DNA from: Clostridia bacterium
GTDB lineage: Bacteria; Bacillota; Clostridia; UMGS1810
Direction: 5' to 3'
Length of the DNA stretch: 64,000 nt
NCBI GenBank assembly: GCA_017621495.1
Contig: JAGATB010000033.1
Location: 1-64,000, forward strand
Part shown: positions 34,548-43,743 of the stretch, piece after piece
How the letters are laid out: every line of letters starts with the position of its first letter
How positions within the stretch are numbered: the first letter of the stretch is position 1
Notes under the pieces: generated by a model
The model's database searches: none
Told to the model about the DNA's origin: nothing
The model's input: only the letters and a program-made list of their open reading frames with translations
Position numbers and translations under genes: made by a program

Positions 34548-36650
34548 ATGGAACATAAAATTGAAGAGCTAATTGCTAAAATGTCATTAGAGGAAAAAAT
34601 CGGACAGTTAAATCAGGAATCCATTATTGCTGATAATGAAAGAATAGAAGAATTAAAAGACCTTGCAAGGCAGGGAAAATTAGGCTCCTGTATTTTGGCG
34701 GCAAACGGACTTGCAGGGGATTGCGAGCAGGAGCAGTTTCTGATTGGTGAATTGAACGAACTGCAGCGCTGTGCTGTTGAAGAAAGTCCTTTGGGCATTC
34801 CACTGATTTACGGCAGAGATATTATCCATGGCTGCAGAACCATTTTCCCTATTCCTTTAGCGCAGGCTGCTACATGGGATTATGACCTGATTCGTGATGC
34901 GGCGTCGATTATGTCACGAGAGGCAAGCTACGATGGTGTGCATTGGACCTTTGCACCCATGCTTGATATTTGTACTGATCCCAGATGGGGCAGAATCATA
35001 GAATGTCCGGGAGAAGACCCGCTTCTGGGCAAAATGGTTGCAAAAGCATCTGTAGATGGAATTCAGGGCGAGGATATGTCACAGCCTGGTAAGCTTGCCG
35101 CCTGTGCCAAGCATTATATAGGTTACGGTGCTTCTCAGGCAGGCAGAGACAAGGACCCCACCGAGTGGTCAGATTATACCATGCACAACAGGGCTTTACC
35201 TGCCTTTGAAGAAGCCGTGGATGCCGGGATTGCAACAGTAATGAGTGCATTTAACGACATAAGCGGTCAGCCTGCCACTGCCAATAAATATTATTTAACC
35301 GATGTTTTGAGGGGTAAGCTTGGTTTTGACGGCTATGTGGTCAGCGACTGGGCTGCCATCGAGCGACTGAATTGTCAGGGAGTATCAGACAATGACCTCT
35401 TATCTGCTGCTCTTGCAATTAATGCCGGCGTAGATATGGATATGTTCGATGGTATCTACAAAAACAATTTGGAGCAAGCTTTAATTCAAGGTGCAGTCAA
35501 TATGGAAACCATTGATGAGGCTGTCCGCAGAATTCTGCGCATTAAATTCCGATTGGGATTGTTTGACCGTCCATATACAGAAGATGTCAATACCACAGGC
35601 AGGGTGCTTACGAAGGAATACCTCCAAAAAGCCAAAGAAATGAGTGCACATTCTATGGTGCTTTTGAAAAACAACGGAGTGCTTCCTTTGAAAAAAGGAG
35701 AAAAGGTTGCAGTATCAGGCCCCTATGCCGAGGAAAAGGAAAGTCTGATGGGAAGCTGGCATGCCAGCGGAGAAGCAAAAGATGTAGTTTCCTTCTTTGA
35801 GGGAGTGCAGCAAGTAAACGGCATTGAAAACACCCTGTCAGATTGCAATTTAGCAGAGCAGTCCGATGTATGTCTGGTGGCATTGGGAGAAGATTGGATG
35901 ATTACCGGCGAAGGAAAAACCATGCCAAATATCGAATTGCCCGAAGAACAGGTCGCAGCAATACAACAGGCGAAAAAGCTTGGAAAAAAGGTGGTTGCAG
36001 TATTTTTGGCAGGCAGACCTCTTGCATTTGGTGATATTGTGGAGGAATGTGATGCTATACTGTGGGCTTGGCATGGAGGAACTATGTGCGGACTTGCTGC
36101 TGCTGAGATTTTATTCGGCGATTTTAATCCCTGCGGTAAGCTTCCTGTTACCTTCCCAAGGTATACCGGACAGATACCTATTCACTATAATCATAATCGC
36201 AACGAATATGTATTAAGCGGTTATTATGAACATCATCCATATGTTTCCACAGTGGGAGACAGCACCCCTCTATATGCCTTTGGAGAAGGTCTGTCTTATA
36301 CAGAATTTGTATATGATAATTTCCGCTGTAATAAAACAGACACAGCCTTTGAGATTACCTTTGACATTCATAATAAGGGTAAGTTTGACGGCTTTGAGAT
36401 TGCCCAGTGTTACATTCAGGATGTTGTAGCAAGTATGGCAAGACCTATCAAAGAGCTGAAAGCCTTTCAAAAGATATATATAAAGCAAGGAGAGACAAAG
36501 ACCGTCACCATGCGTTTAACACGAGAGGACTTGTCCTTCTATGATGGACGGGGCAACAAGGTTTTTGAACCCGGTGACTTCAAGTTAGAAATAGGAACCT
36601 CCAGCCGCCATAGCTGCTTTACCATAACCGAGTACCTTGATTTCAGATAA
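34548..36650 (+). CDS. GH3 family beta-glycosidase
   Basis: A 700-residue cytoplasmic enzyme (no signal peptide) with the three-domain GH3 layout: (beta/alpha)8 domain, alpha/beta sandwich and C-terminal fibronectin-like domain. The nucleophile motif GYVVSDWAAIERL provides the catalytic aspartate. Other family landmarks are MSLEEKIGQLNQES, WTFAPMLDICTDPRWGRIIE and AKHYIGYGASQAGRD. Most such enzymes are beta-glucosidases or beta-xylosidases releasing terminal sugars. Being intracellular and just downstream of the importer operon, it probably digests imported oligosaccharides. AGGAG precedes the ATG; its own promoter is not obvious. Confidence 0.9.
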   Translation: MEHKIEELIAKMSLEEKIGQLNQESIIADNERIEELKDLARQGKLGSCILAANGLAGDCEQEQFLIGELNELQRCAVEESPLGIPLIYGRDIIHGCRTIFPIPLAQAATWDYDLIRDAASIMSREASYDGVHWTFAPMLDICTDPRWGRIIECPGEDPLLGKMVAKASVDGIQGEDMSQPGKLAACAKHYIGYGASQAGRDKDPTEWSDYTMHNRALPAFEEAVDAGIATVMSAFNDISGQPATANKYYLTDVLRGKLGFDGYVVSDWAAIERLNCQGVSDNDLLSAALAINAGVDMDMFDGIYKNNLEQALIQGAVNMETIDEAVRRILRIKFRLGLFDRPYTEDVNTTGRVLTKEYLQKAKEMSAHSMVLLKNNGVLPLKKGEKVAVSGPYAEEKESLMGSWHASGEAKDVVSFFEGVQQVNGIENTLSDCNLAEQSDVCLVALGEDWMITGEGKTMPNIELPEEQVAAIQQAKKLGKKVVAVFLAGRPLAFGDIVEECDAILWAWHGGTMCGLAAAEILFGDFNPCGKLPVTFPRYTGQIPIHYNHNRNEYVLSGYYEHHPYVSTVGDSTPLYAFGEGLSYTEFVYDNFRCNKTDTAFEITFDIHNKGKFDGFEIAQCYIQDVVASMARPIKELKAFQKIYIKQGETKTVTMRLTREDLSFYDGRGNKVFEPGDFKLEIGTSSRHSCFTITEYLDFR

Positions 36651-36712
36651 CAGATAATAAAAAAGGCTCCCTTGTAGCGTAGCTGACTGAGGATATCACT
36701 CAAAGTTTACAT

Positions 36713-36775
36713 TGTAGGGTTCGGCGATTTCCGACGAACCGTCTAATCGGTACATCCTAAAGGCTGTACCCTACA
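36713..36775. repeat. TGTAGGG-bounded dispersed repeat
   Basis: A 63-bp unit bounded by TGTAGGG and CCCTACA. Its reverse complement matches the core of 31576-31647 (ACAGCCTTNAGGATGT, TTCGTC, GCCGAACCCTACA). Short non-coding mobile or REP-like unit. A fragment of another repeat family (AGCTGACTGAGG) precedes it. Confidence 0.7.
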
Positions 36776-36851
36776 TATAACAAAATATAAAATTTTAGAT
36801 GTTACAACGTATTACGGGAGGGTTTCCATACCCTCCCTTAATAATTGAATT

Positions 36852-37064
36852 TTATAGTGTAAAATCTTCCTTGCTGAAATTCTGCGATTTCAATACCTTC
36901 TTAGGATTTATCTTCTTTTTAAATATATCATACTTAAACTTCTTGCAGCAGAAGTCCGCCGGTACTGTGCCTTTGATATCACAGGTTATATTATCACTTT
37001 CGTTATGTATCTGTGCATGGACGCACAGGGTGCATTTTGGATTATCAACTTTTGAATAAATCAT
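36852..37064 (-). CDS. Small cysteine-rich conserved hypothetical protein
   Basis: A 70-residue protein starting MIYSKVDNPKCTLCVHAQIH, with cysteines arranged as CTLC, then ITCDIKG and DFCCKKFKYD, five in total, suggesting a small metal-binding fold. AAGGAAGG lies upstream of the ATG. I recall similar small proteins in Clostridia, but no function is known to me. The C-terminal half is lysine-rich. It is convergent with the GH3 gene and divergent from cysE. Confidence 0.6.
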   Translation of the reverse strand: MIYSKVDNPKCTLCVHAQIHNESDNITCDIKGTVPADFCCKKFKYDIFKKKINPKKVLKSQNFSKEDFTL

Positions 37065-37156
37065 GGTCTTTTCCTTCCTTTTTTGCTTTTTTCACTATCA
37101 TTTTAACAGAAACCTGAAATAATTTCAATCTTTTTTAATAAAACTGCAAAAAAGTG

Positions 37157-37185
37157 TTGTAATTTCCTTCAAAAAATTATATAAT
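37157..37185 (+). promoter_or_regulatory. Promoter of the cysE-cysS operon
   Basis: TTGTAA (37157-37162) and TATAAT (37180-37185), 17-bp spacer, 34 bp before the cysE start. No T-box leader fits in this short gap. Confidence 0.65.
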
Positions 37186-37218
37186 AATGGTTAAGTAGGC
37201 AATATCAAAAGGAGGAGA

Positions 37219-37917
37219 ATGAAATTGACATTTCTATACATAGTTATAATACTTGTTGTATTGTGGGCACTGTTCTTTTTTTCGGTTGCTCCAAAGGAAA
37301 TGACAAATATCCTTCAGCGTGACCCGGCAGCCAGGAATTATTTTGAGGTTATACTTCTGTACCCCGGACTTCATGCGGTTGTTGCCCACAGATACGCACA
37401 CTTTTTTTATAAGCACAGGCTGTATCTCATAGCCAGGATTATATCTCAGCTCACCAGGTTTTTTACCGGTATTGAAATTCACCCCGGCGCTACAATCGGT
37501 AAGGGGCTCTTCATAGACCACGGCATGGGCATTGTGATAGGTGAAACAGCAGAAATCGGCGATAACTGTACCATATATCAGAATGTGACCTTGGGCGGTA
37601 CAGGCAAGGACAAGGGTAAGAGACACCCCACCATCGGCAACAATGTACTCATAGGCTGCGGTGCCAAGGTGCTTGGTCCCTTTTCTGTAGGGGACAACTC
37701 CAAGATTGCCGCAAATGCGGTGGTGCTGTCAGAGGTTCCGGAGAACTCCACAGCGGTGGGCGTACCTGCCCGTGTAGTACGCATTAATAATCAGAAAGTC
37801 AGCAGCATGGATCTTGACCAGATTCATATCCCTGACCCCACCAGTCAGCTTATTTGCAAACTGGAAAAGCACGTACACGACTTGGAGGAAAAATTAGAAA
37901 ATTCAGAGCGCAAGTAG
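37219..37917 (+). CDS. cysE: Serine O-acetyltransferase
   Basis: A 232-residue enzyme making O-acetylserine for cysteine synthesis. The first 25 residues are an unusual hydrophobic segment ([20 protein letters not shown]). The helical part contains [20 protein letters not shown], and the left-handed beta-helix with hexapeptide repeats contains [39 protein letters not shown] and PSKV-like [20 protein letters not shown]. It is the EpsC/CysE short form of Firmicutes plus a possible membrane anchor. GGAGG lies 3-8 nt before the ATG. It heads an operon with cysS, mrnC and split transketolase. Confidence 0.9.
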   Translation: MKLTFLYIVIILVVLWALFFFSVAPKEMTNILQRDPAARNYFEVILLYPGLHAVVAHRYAHFFYKHRLYLIARIISQLTRFFTGIEIHPGATIGKGLFIDHGMGIVIGETAEIGDNCTIYQNVTLGGTGKDKGKRHPTIGNNVLIGCGAKVLGPFSVGDNSKIAANAVVLSEVPENSTAVGVPARVVRINNQKVSSMDLDQIHIPDPTSQLICKLEKHVHDLEEKLENSERK

Positions 37918-37942
37918 CGTAAAGCAGAAAGGACGGACGCAT

Positions 37943-39331
37943 ATGAAGCTTTATAATACACTTACAAGGAAAAAAGAAGAATTCAAGCCCATTGAGGAAA
38001 ACAAGGTAAGGATGTATTCCTGCGGACCCACGGTATATAACTATTTCCATATAGGTAACGCAAGACCCTTCATCATCTTTGATACCTTAAGAAGATACTT
38101 GGAATACAGAGGCTATGAGGTTGATTTCGTACAGAATTTTACCGATATAGACGACAAGATGATTAAGCGTGCCAATGAAGAAAATATCACTGTAAAAGAG
38201 CTTGCAGACAGATTTATATCAGAGTACTTCACCGACTCCAAGGGACTTGGTATCAAGGAAGCCACGGTTCATCCCAAGGCGACCGAAAACATTGATGCCA
38301 TAATCGATATCATAAACAAGCTCATAGAAAAGGGCTATGCCTACAATGTAGACGGTGATGTATATTTCAGAGTTAAGAAGTTCAAGGAGTACGGCAAGCT
38401 TTCTCATCAGCCATTGGAGAACTTGGAAGCCGGTGCCAGGATAGAAGTCGGCGCAGCCAAGGAAGACCCCATGGATTTTGCAGTTTGGAAGGCAAAGAAG
38501 GAAGGCGAGCCTGCATGGGAGAGTCCCTGGGGCGAGGGCAGACCCGGCTGGCATATCGAGTGCAGTGCCATGGCTAATAAATACCTTGGCGAGACCATAG
38601 ATATACATTCCGGCGGTCAGGACCTTATATTCCCACATCATGAAAATGAGATTGCCCAGAGTGAAGCCGCAAACGGCGCTCCCTTTGCTAACTACTGGCT
38701 CCACAACGGCTATATAAACGTAAATAATCAGAAGATGAGCAAATCCTTAAACAACTTCTTTACTGTAAGGGATGTAGCCGCAGAGTTTGATTACTCGGTA
38801 ATCAGGTTCTTTATGCTTTCTGCTCATTACAGAAATCCCATCAACTTCAGCCATGACTTGCTTCTGCAGGCTAAGGCAGGTCTTGACAGGATCTCAACCT
38901 GCTATGAAAACCTTGAATTTATATCCGGCTCTGCTGCAAGCGGTGAGTGTGATGCTGATGTCAAAGCCGAGCTTGATGCATTAAAGCAGCGTTTCATAGA
39001 TGCTATGGATGATGATATAAACACTGCAGACGCTATATCTGTAGTATTTGACCTGGTAAAGTATATAAATATATCCGTTACAGAATCCGTATCTGTAGGT
39101 ACGGTTGATGCAGCCAAGTCACTTTTAAAGGAACTCACAGATGTTCTCGGCATAGAAATTGCCAAGAACCGGGAATTCCTTGACGAAGATATAGAGAAAC
39201 TCATAGAAGAGAGAAACGAAGCCCGCAAGGCGAAGAACTTTGCCCGTGCAGACGAAATCCGTGATATGCTCAAAGATAGCGGCATTATCTTGGAGGATAC
39301 ACGTCAGGGCGTTAAGTGGAAGAGAGTATGA
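37943..39331 (+). CDS. cysS: Cysteinyl-tRNA synthetase
   Basis: A 462-residue class I synthetase charging tRNA-Cys. The zinc cysteine and HIGH region appear as [20 protein letters not shown], zinc ligands further on in [16 protein letters not shown], and the [10 protein letters not shown] motif near residue 265. The C-terminal helical anticodon-binding region is intact. It starts 25 bp after cysE, an arrangement conserved in Firmicutes that links cysteine supply with its charging. Confidence 0.95.
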   Translation: MKLYNTLTRKKEEFKPIEENKVRMYSCGPTVYNYFHIGNARPFIIFDTLRRYLEYRGYEVDFVQNFTDIDDKMIKRANEENITVKELADRFISEYFTDSKGLGIKEATVHPKATENIDAIIDIINKLIEKGYAYNVDGDVYFRVKKFKEYGKLSHQPLENLEAGARIEVGAAKEDPMDFAVWKAKKEGEPAWESPWGEGRPGWHIECSAMANKYLGETIDIHSGGQDLIFPHHENEIAQSEAANGAPFANYWLHNGYINVNNQKMSKSLNNFFTVRDVAAEFDYSVIRFFMLSAHYRNPINFSHDLLLQAKAGLDRISTCYENLEFISGSAASGECDADVKAELDALKQRFIDAMDDDINTADAISVVFDLVKYINISVTESVSVGTVDAAKSLLKELTDVLGIEIAKNREFLDEDIEKLIEERNEARKAKNFARADEIRDMLKDSGIILEDTRQGVKWKRV

Positions 39332-39332
39332 T

Positions 39333-39788
39333 ATGGATTTTCCCTATTTAAACGGTAATGATGCAAAGATGATATCACCTCTGGCGTTAGCTTACATTGG
39401 TGATGCAGTATATGAGGTTTTCGTGCGGTCGTATGTGCTGGAGCATGGCAATACCGCTGTAAACAAGCTTCACAAAGCCTCCACAGGGTATGTGAGTGCC
39501 AAGGCTCAGAGCTTTATAATTCACGCACTTTCACCTATGCTTGATGAAGAAGAAACATCTGTGTACAAACGAGGCAGAAATGCACACTCAAATACTTCGG
39601 CAAAAAATGCCGATATAGTGGACTACCGTCATGCTACAGGCTTTGAAGCATTGATAGGATATCTGTTTATATCACAGCAGTATGAACGTCTTAATGAAAT
39701 CATAGCTCTCGCTGTGAAAATTATTGATGATAGTAAATTAAATACTATAAATAACAAAGAACACGGAGGAAAAGTTAGTAATGAATAA
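39333..39788 (+). CDS. mrnC: Mini-ribonuclease III
   Basis: A 151-residue RNase III-like catalytic domain without the dsRNA-binding domain. Motifs: ISPLALAYIGDAVYEVFVR with the catalytic aspartate and glutamate, LHKASTGYVSAKAQ, KRGRNAHSNTSAKNADIVDY and ATGFEALIGYLF. It trims 23S rRNA ends in Bacillus. The ATG at 39333 lies 1 bp after the cysS stop, the usual cysS-mrnC gene order. It overlaps the transketolase start by 8 bp. Confidence 0.92.
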   Translation: MDFPYLNGNDAKMISPLALAYIGDAVYEVFVRSYVLEHGNTAVNKLHKASTGYVSAKAQSFIIHALSPMLDEEETSVYKRGRNAHSNTSAKNADIVDYRHATGFEALIGYLFISQQYERLNEIIALAVKIIDDSKLNTINNKEHGGKVSNE

Positions 39789-40620
39789 CACACAATTAGA
39801 ACTCATCGCTTACAAAATCAGAAAGCATGCAGTCAGTGCTGTTCACAGTGCAAAGTCGGGTCATCCGGGCGGTTCGCTTTCCATAGCGGATATTATGTCT
39901 GTGCTTTATTTTGACGAAATGAACATAGACCCTGCCAATCCCAAAAATCCGGACAGAGACAGATTTGTTCTCTCCAAGGGTCACTGTGCTCCTGCACTGT
40001 ACGGTGCATTGGCGGAGAGGGGCTTTATCCCTCGTGAAGATATAAACACCCTGCGCAGGGCAGACAGCTATCTTCAGGGTCACCCGGATATGAAGAATAT
40101 CCCCGGTGTAGATATGTCTACAGGTTCACTGGGACAGGGTATCTGTGCCGCTAACGGCATGGCTCTTGCTGCTAAGCTTGATGACAAGGATTACAGAGTA
40201 TACACCATCCTCGGTGACGGTGAATGTGAAGAAGGTCAGGTATGGGAGGCTGCTATGTTCGCCGCTCACTACAAGCTCGACAATCTCGTAGCTTTCCTTG
40301 ATTTCAACGGCTTGCAGATAGACGGTGACATAACCAAGGTTATGAACCCCACACCCTTTGATAAGAAGTTTGAAGCCTTCGGCTGGAATGTAATTACAAT
40401 CGATGCTCACGATATTGATGAAATCAAGTCTGCACTTAATAAGGCTAAGGACTGCAAGGGTATGCCCACACTTATCCTTGCGAAGAGTGTCAAGGGTAAG
40501 GGTGTATCATACATGGAAAACAACCCTGCATGGCACGGTGCTGCTCCCAATGATGAGCAGTATGAAACAGCCGCAAACGAATTAGATGCGAAAATTGCAG
40601 AATTGGAGGCGAGAGCATAA
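39781..40620 (+). CDS. Transketolase, N-terminal subunit
   Basis: A 279-residue thiamine-diphosphate-binding half: KSGHPGGSLSIADIMSVLYF, SKGHCAPALYGALAERG, and the ThDP motif GDGECEEGQVWEAAMFAAHY ending in NLVAFLDFN. In many Clostridia, transketolase is encoded as two consecutive genes that form a heterotetramer for the non-oxidative pentose phosphate pathway. GGAGG precedes the ATG. Its stop codon overlaps the next start by 1 bp. Confidence 0.92.
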   Translation: MNNTQLELIAYKIRKHAVSAVHSAKSGHPGGSLSIADIMSVLYFDEMNIDPANPKNPDRDRFVLSKGHCAPALYGALAERGFIPREDINTLRRADSYLQGHPDMKNIPGVDMSTGSLGQGICAANGMALAAKLDDKDYRVYTILGDGECEEGQVWEAAMFAAHYKLDNLVAFLDFNGLQIDGDITKVMNPTPFDKKFEAFGWNVITIDAHDIDEIKSALNKAKDCKGMPTLILAKSVKGKGVSYMENNPAWHGAAPNDEQYETAANELDAKIAELEARA

Positions 40621-41561
40621 TGGCAGATAAGAAAATTGCAACCAGAGAATCCTACGGCAAAGCACTTGCCGATTTAGGTAAAGAATATGATATAGTTGTT
40701 CTTGATGCTGACCTTTCCAAGTCCACCAAGACAGATACTTTTAAGAAGGAATTCCCGGACAGATTTATTAATATGGGTATCGCAGAGCAGAACATGATGA
40801 GCACTGCCGCAGGTCTTGCAAGCTGCGGTAAGGTGGTATTTGCCAGCTCCTTTGCTATGTTTGCTGCAGGCAGAGCCTTTGAACAGATAAGAAACTCCAT
40901 CTGCTACCCCAAGCTCAATGTTAAAATCGGTGCTACTCACGCAGGCATCTCCGTAGGTGAGGACGGAGCTACTCATCAGTGCCTTGAAGATATAGGTATC
41001 ATGAGAACTATCCCCAACATGGTGGTAATTAACCCTGCAGATGATGTAGAAGCAAGGGCTGCAGTTAAAGCTGCAGTGCTCCATGACGGTCCCGTATACT
41101 TAAGATTTGGACGTCTGGCTGTTCCCGTGCTTTATGATGAAGCTGAGTATGAGTTTGAAATAGGCAAGGGTGTACTCCTGGAGGACGGTACGGATGTATC
41201 CATAGTTGCCACAGGTCTCATGGTTGAGCCTGCTCTGGAAGCTAAGAAGATGCTTGCCGCTGAAGGCATAAACGCAAGAGTAATCAATATCCATACCATT
41301 AAGCCCATAGACAGAGACATACTTGTCAAAGCAGCTAAGGAAACAGGAGCGATAGTTACATGCGAGGAGCACAATGTAATCGGTGGTCTCGGCAGTGCTG
41401 TAGCAGAGGTTCTTTGCGAAGAAGCCCCCGTTCCCATGGAGAGAGTAGGCGTTAAGGATGCATTTGGTAAATCCGGTGTTCCTGCAGATTTGCTCAAGGA
41501 ATACGGTCTTACTGCAGAGGATATCGCAGCCGCTGCCAAAAAGGCTGTAAGCAGAAAATAA
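40620..41561 (+). CDS. Transketolase, C-terminal subunit
   Basis: A 313-residue partner with the pyrimidine-binding domain (RFINMGIAEQNMMSTAAGLA, with the catalytic glutamate in GIAEQNM; GATHAGISVGEDGATHQCLE) and the C-terminal transketolase domain (VTCEEHNVIGGLGSAVAEVL). Coupled to the N-terminal subunit by a one-base overlap. Last gene of the cysE operon; the hairpin at 41578 probably terminates it. Confidence 0.92.
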   Translation: MADKKIATRESYGKALADLGKEYDIVVLDADLSKSTKTDTFKKEFPDRFINMGIAEQNMMSTAAGLASCGKVVFASSFAMFAAGRAFEQIRNSICYPKLNVKIGATHAGISVGEDGATHQCLEDIGIMRTIPNMVVINPADDVEARAAVKAAVLHDGPVYLRFGRLAVPVLYDEAEYEFEIGKGVLLEDGTDVSIVATGLMVEPALEAKKMLAAEGINARVINIHTIKPIDRDILVKAAKETGAIVTCEEHNVIGGLGSAVAEVLCEEAPVPMERVGVKDAFGKSGVPADLLKEYGLTAEDIAAAAKKAVSRK

Positions 41562-41577
41562 TTCATATAATGAAAAA

Positions 41578-41617
41578 CTGTAAAAAAGTCATGACAGATG
41601 TTGTGACTTTTTTACAG
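41578..41617 (+). terminator. Terminator derived from the 110-bp repeat family
   Basis: CTGTAAAAAAGTCA pairs with TGACTTTTTTACAG (14 bp) around a short loop. These are the exact outer arms of the element at 6506-6615, with the middle deleted. It sits between the convergent transketolase and mntP genes. Confidence 0.75.
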
Positions 41618-41646
41618 CTCCTTTTTGTATATGAAATCAAAATATT

Positions 41647-42225
41647 TCAGATAAAATGCTCTATAAACATTCTCAGACCCATGATTATCAGAATTATTCC
41701 TCCTGCAAGCTCTGCCTTTTGCTTGTACTTGATTCCGAATACATTTCCGATTTTAATGCCTATAGCAGATATTATAAATGTGGTAATTCCTATTACGGTT
41801 ATATCGAAAAATATATTTGACACATAGCTGCCGCTAAGTGATGAGCCCTTAGCAGCCAGTGTCACACCTACCGCCAGTGCGTCTATACTCGTGGCGAGAG
41901 CCAGCGGTATCATGGTTTTAACACCGAAATTGTCATTACACTCGGTATCTTCGCTGCCGAGGGCTTCTTTTATCATATTGCCTCCGATTAATGCCAGCAG
42001 TACAAATGCCACTATATAGTCGAAGCTCGTTATAACCCTTTCAAAGCTGTAGCCTGCCAGAAATCCCAGAAATGGCATCATTGCCTGAAATCCGCCGAAG
42101 TATAACGCAGTTATTATATAATGCTTAAGCTTAGCTCTGCAAACAGATAACCCCTTGCACATTGCAACGGCAAAGGCATCCATAGACAGGCTTATTGCAA
42201 TTAACATCAAATCTGTAAATGTCAT
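41647..42225 (-). CDS. mntP: Manganese efflux pump MntP-like
   Basis: A 192-residue six-helix membrane protein with the two family repeats: AISLSMDAFAVAMCKGLSV near the N-terminus and PLALATSIDALAVGVTLAAK in the middle. Both carry the conserved aspartates of the MntP/LysE-type export path. It exports Mn(II) in characterised members. There is only a 13-bp gap from the metal ABC permease gene upstream, so it is cotranscribed with a metal importer. No yybP-ykoY manganese riboswitch is visible. Confidence 0.85.
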   Translation of the reverse strand: MTFTDLMLIAISLSMDAFAVAMCKGLSVCRAKLKHYIITALYFGGFQAMMPFLGFLAGYSFERVITSFDYIVAFVLLALIGGNMIKEALGSEDTECNDNFGVKTMIPLALATSIDALAVGVTLAAKGSSLSGSYVSNIFFDITVIGITTFIISAIGIKIGNVFGIKYKQKAELAGGIILIIMGLRMFIEHFI

Positions 42226-42238
42226 ATCAAGTCTCCTC

Positions 42239-43060
42239 TTAGCGTGTTTTTATAAATCCGATTATGGAAAAAACTATAAATACTATTATATTAACTGCTA
42301 CTACCGTAGCACCTGCAGGAGTGGACAACCAAAATGATATCATCATACCTGCAAAGAAGCATACCAATGCTATTATCACAGAAAATACACTCACTGTTTT
42401 GAATGTTTTAAACACTCTCATAGCCGTGAGAGCAGGGAATATTATCAGTGCGGATATGAGCAGTGCCCCCATCATACGCATCCCCAGTACTATGGTTACA
42501 GCGGAGAGCACAGCGATTACCGAGTTGTAGATGCCGGTTTTAATACCGCTTGCCGAGGCAAAGCTCTCATCGAAGGTTATAGCAAATATCTTATTATACA
42601 GCACTATATACATCAGTACAACTACTGCACAAAGCACCACACTCAAAGCCATATCTGTATCACTAAGTGACAGTATACTGCCGAAAAGATAGCTGTTTAA
42701 ATCCGTATTAACTCCGGCAACAGACACTATGATGATACCGAATGCCAGTGCACCTGTTGATATCAGTCCTATAGCTGCGTCACCTTTTATTTTGCTGTTG
42801 ATGCTTATTCTCATCAAAAGCAGTGCAGATATGGTTACCACAGGTATGGCAATGCTAAGCGGGCTTAATCCTAACGCAGCAGCTATGCTCATAGCTCCAA
42901 ACCCCACATGAGAGAGTCCGTCGCCAATCATTGAATATCTTTTGAGTACCAGTATCACTCCCAAAAGCGCCGCACAAACAGAAATCAGAGCCCCTGCTAT
43001 GAGTGCATTTACCATGAATGAGTATGAAAAAACAGAAAGCAAATTATCCATTCGTGTCAC
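42239..43060 (-). CDS. Metal ABC transporter permease (ZnuB/MntB family)
   Basis: A 273-residue membrane protein with about eight helices of the ABC-3 family. Signatures: VLKRYSMIGDGLSHVGFGAM near the N-terminus and MRMMGALLISALIIFPALTA later. It forms the channel for Zn(II) or Mn(II) uptake. Its start overlaps the ATPase gene by 17 bp. Zn versus Mn cannot be settled by eye, though the His-rich loop of the binding protein favours zinc. Confidence 0.9.
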   Translation of the reverse strand: MTRMDNLLSVFSYSFMVNALIAGALISVCAALLGVILVLKRYSMIGDGLSHVGFGAMSIAAALGLSPLSIAIPVVTISALLLMRISINSKIKGDAAIGLISTGALAFGIIIVSVAGVNTDLNSYLFGSILSLSDTDMALSVVLCAVVVLMYIVLYNKIFAITFDESFASASGIKTGIYNSVIAVLSAVTIVLGMRMMGALLISALIIFPALTAMRVFKTFKTVSVFSVIIALVCFFAGMMISFWLSTPAGATVVAVNIIVFIVFSIIGFIKTR

Positions 43061-43742
43061 CTCCCAGGAAGCTTTTGCCGCTTTCGGTAGTCAGGTATTG
43101 CTCCTTGGTGCCGAAGAAGCAGGAGCTAACGCCTATATGCATTATGTGGCTTGCATATTTTATAGCAGCTTTAATATCATGAGATACCATAATTACAGTT
43201 ATGTCATCGTTTTTGTTTAAATTATCTATTATGTCATAAAGCTCGTTTGTTATTATAGGGTCTAGACCTGCAGCAGGTTCATCCAGTATGAGCAGTTCTC
43301 CTGCGGCACACAGTGCACGTGCCAGCAGTACCCTCTGCTGCTGACCGCCGGAAAGCTCCTGATAGCACTTCTTTTTCAAATCGTATAATTCCAGTTTTTT
43401 TGCCGCTTCGTCTGCCGCTTTGCGGTCCCCGGCAGTATAAAAAGGATTAAATCTGTGCTTTACGAGGCACCCGGAGAGTATCACTTCATTTACAGATACA
43501 GGGAAGTCCTTTTGGAGTATAGTCTGCTGCGGCAGATAACCCACACCTCCGGATTGGATTTCGATTTTGCCGTTATAAGGCTTTATCAGTCCCAGTATAC
43601 CTTTCATGAGAGTAGACTTACCTGAGCCGTTTTCACCGACTATACACAGATAATCGCCTTTATTCAATTCAAATGATATGTTGCTTACTATCTCTTTGCC
43701 CTCATATCCAAGGGTAACATTTTCGCATTTTAAAAGTGACAT
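43044..43742 (-). CDS. Metal ABC transporter ATP-binding protein (ZnuC family)
   Basis: A 232-residue ATPase: Walker A GENGSGKST, Q-loop LPQQTI, signature LSGGQQQR, Walker B LLILDEPAAGLD and the switch histidine in MVSHDIKAA. The N-terminus LLKCENVTLGYEGKEIVSNI is typical of ZnuC/MntA-type ATPases. Directly follows (1 bp) the binding-protein gene. Confidence 0.92.
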   Translation of the reverse strand: MSLLKCENVTLGYEGKEIVSNISFELNKGDYLCIVGENGSGKSTLMKGILGLIKPYNGKIEIQSGGVGYLPQQTILQKDFPVSVNEVILSGCLVKHRFNPFYTAGDRKAADEAAKKLELYDLKKKCYQELSGGQQQRVLLARALCAAGELLILDEPAAGLDPIITNELYDIIDNLNKNDDITVIMVSHDIKAAIKYASHIMHIGVSSCFFGTKEQYLTTESGKSFLGGDTNG

Positions 43743-43743
43743 A

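Noticed and set aside
37065..37218. T-box leader for the cysE-cysS operon
   Set aside because: The promoter lies 34 bp before cysE, leaving no room for a T-box.
42226..42238. Manganese riboswitch before mntP
   Set aside because: Only 13 bp separate the permease gene and mntP, so no yybP-ykoY structure can fit.
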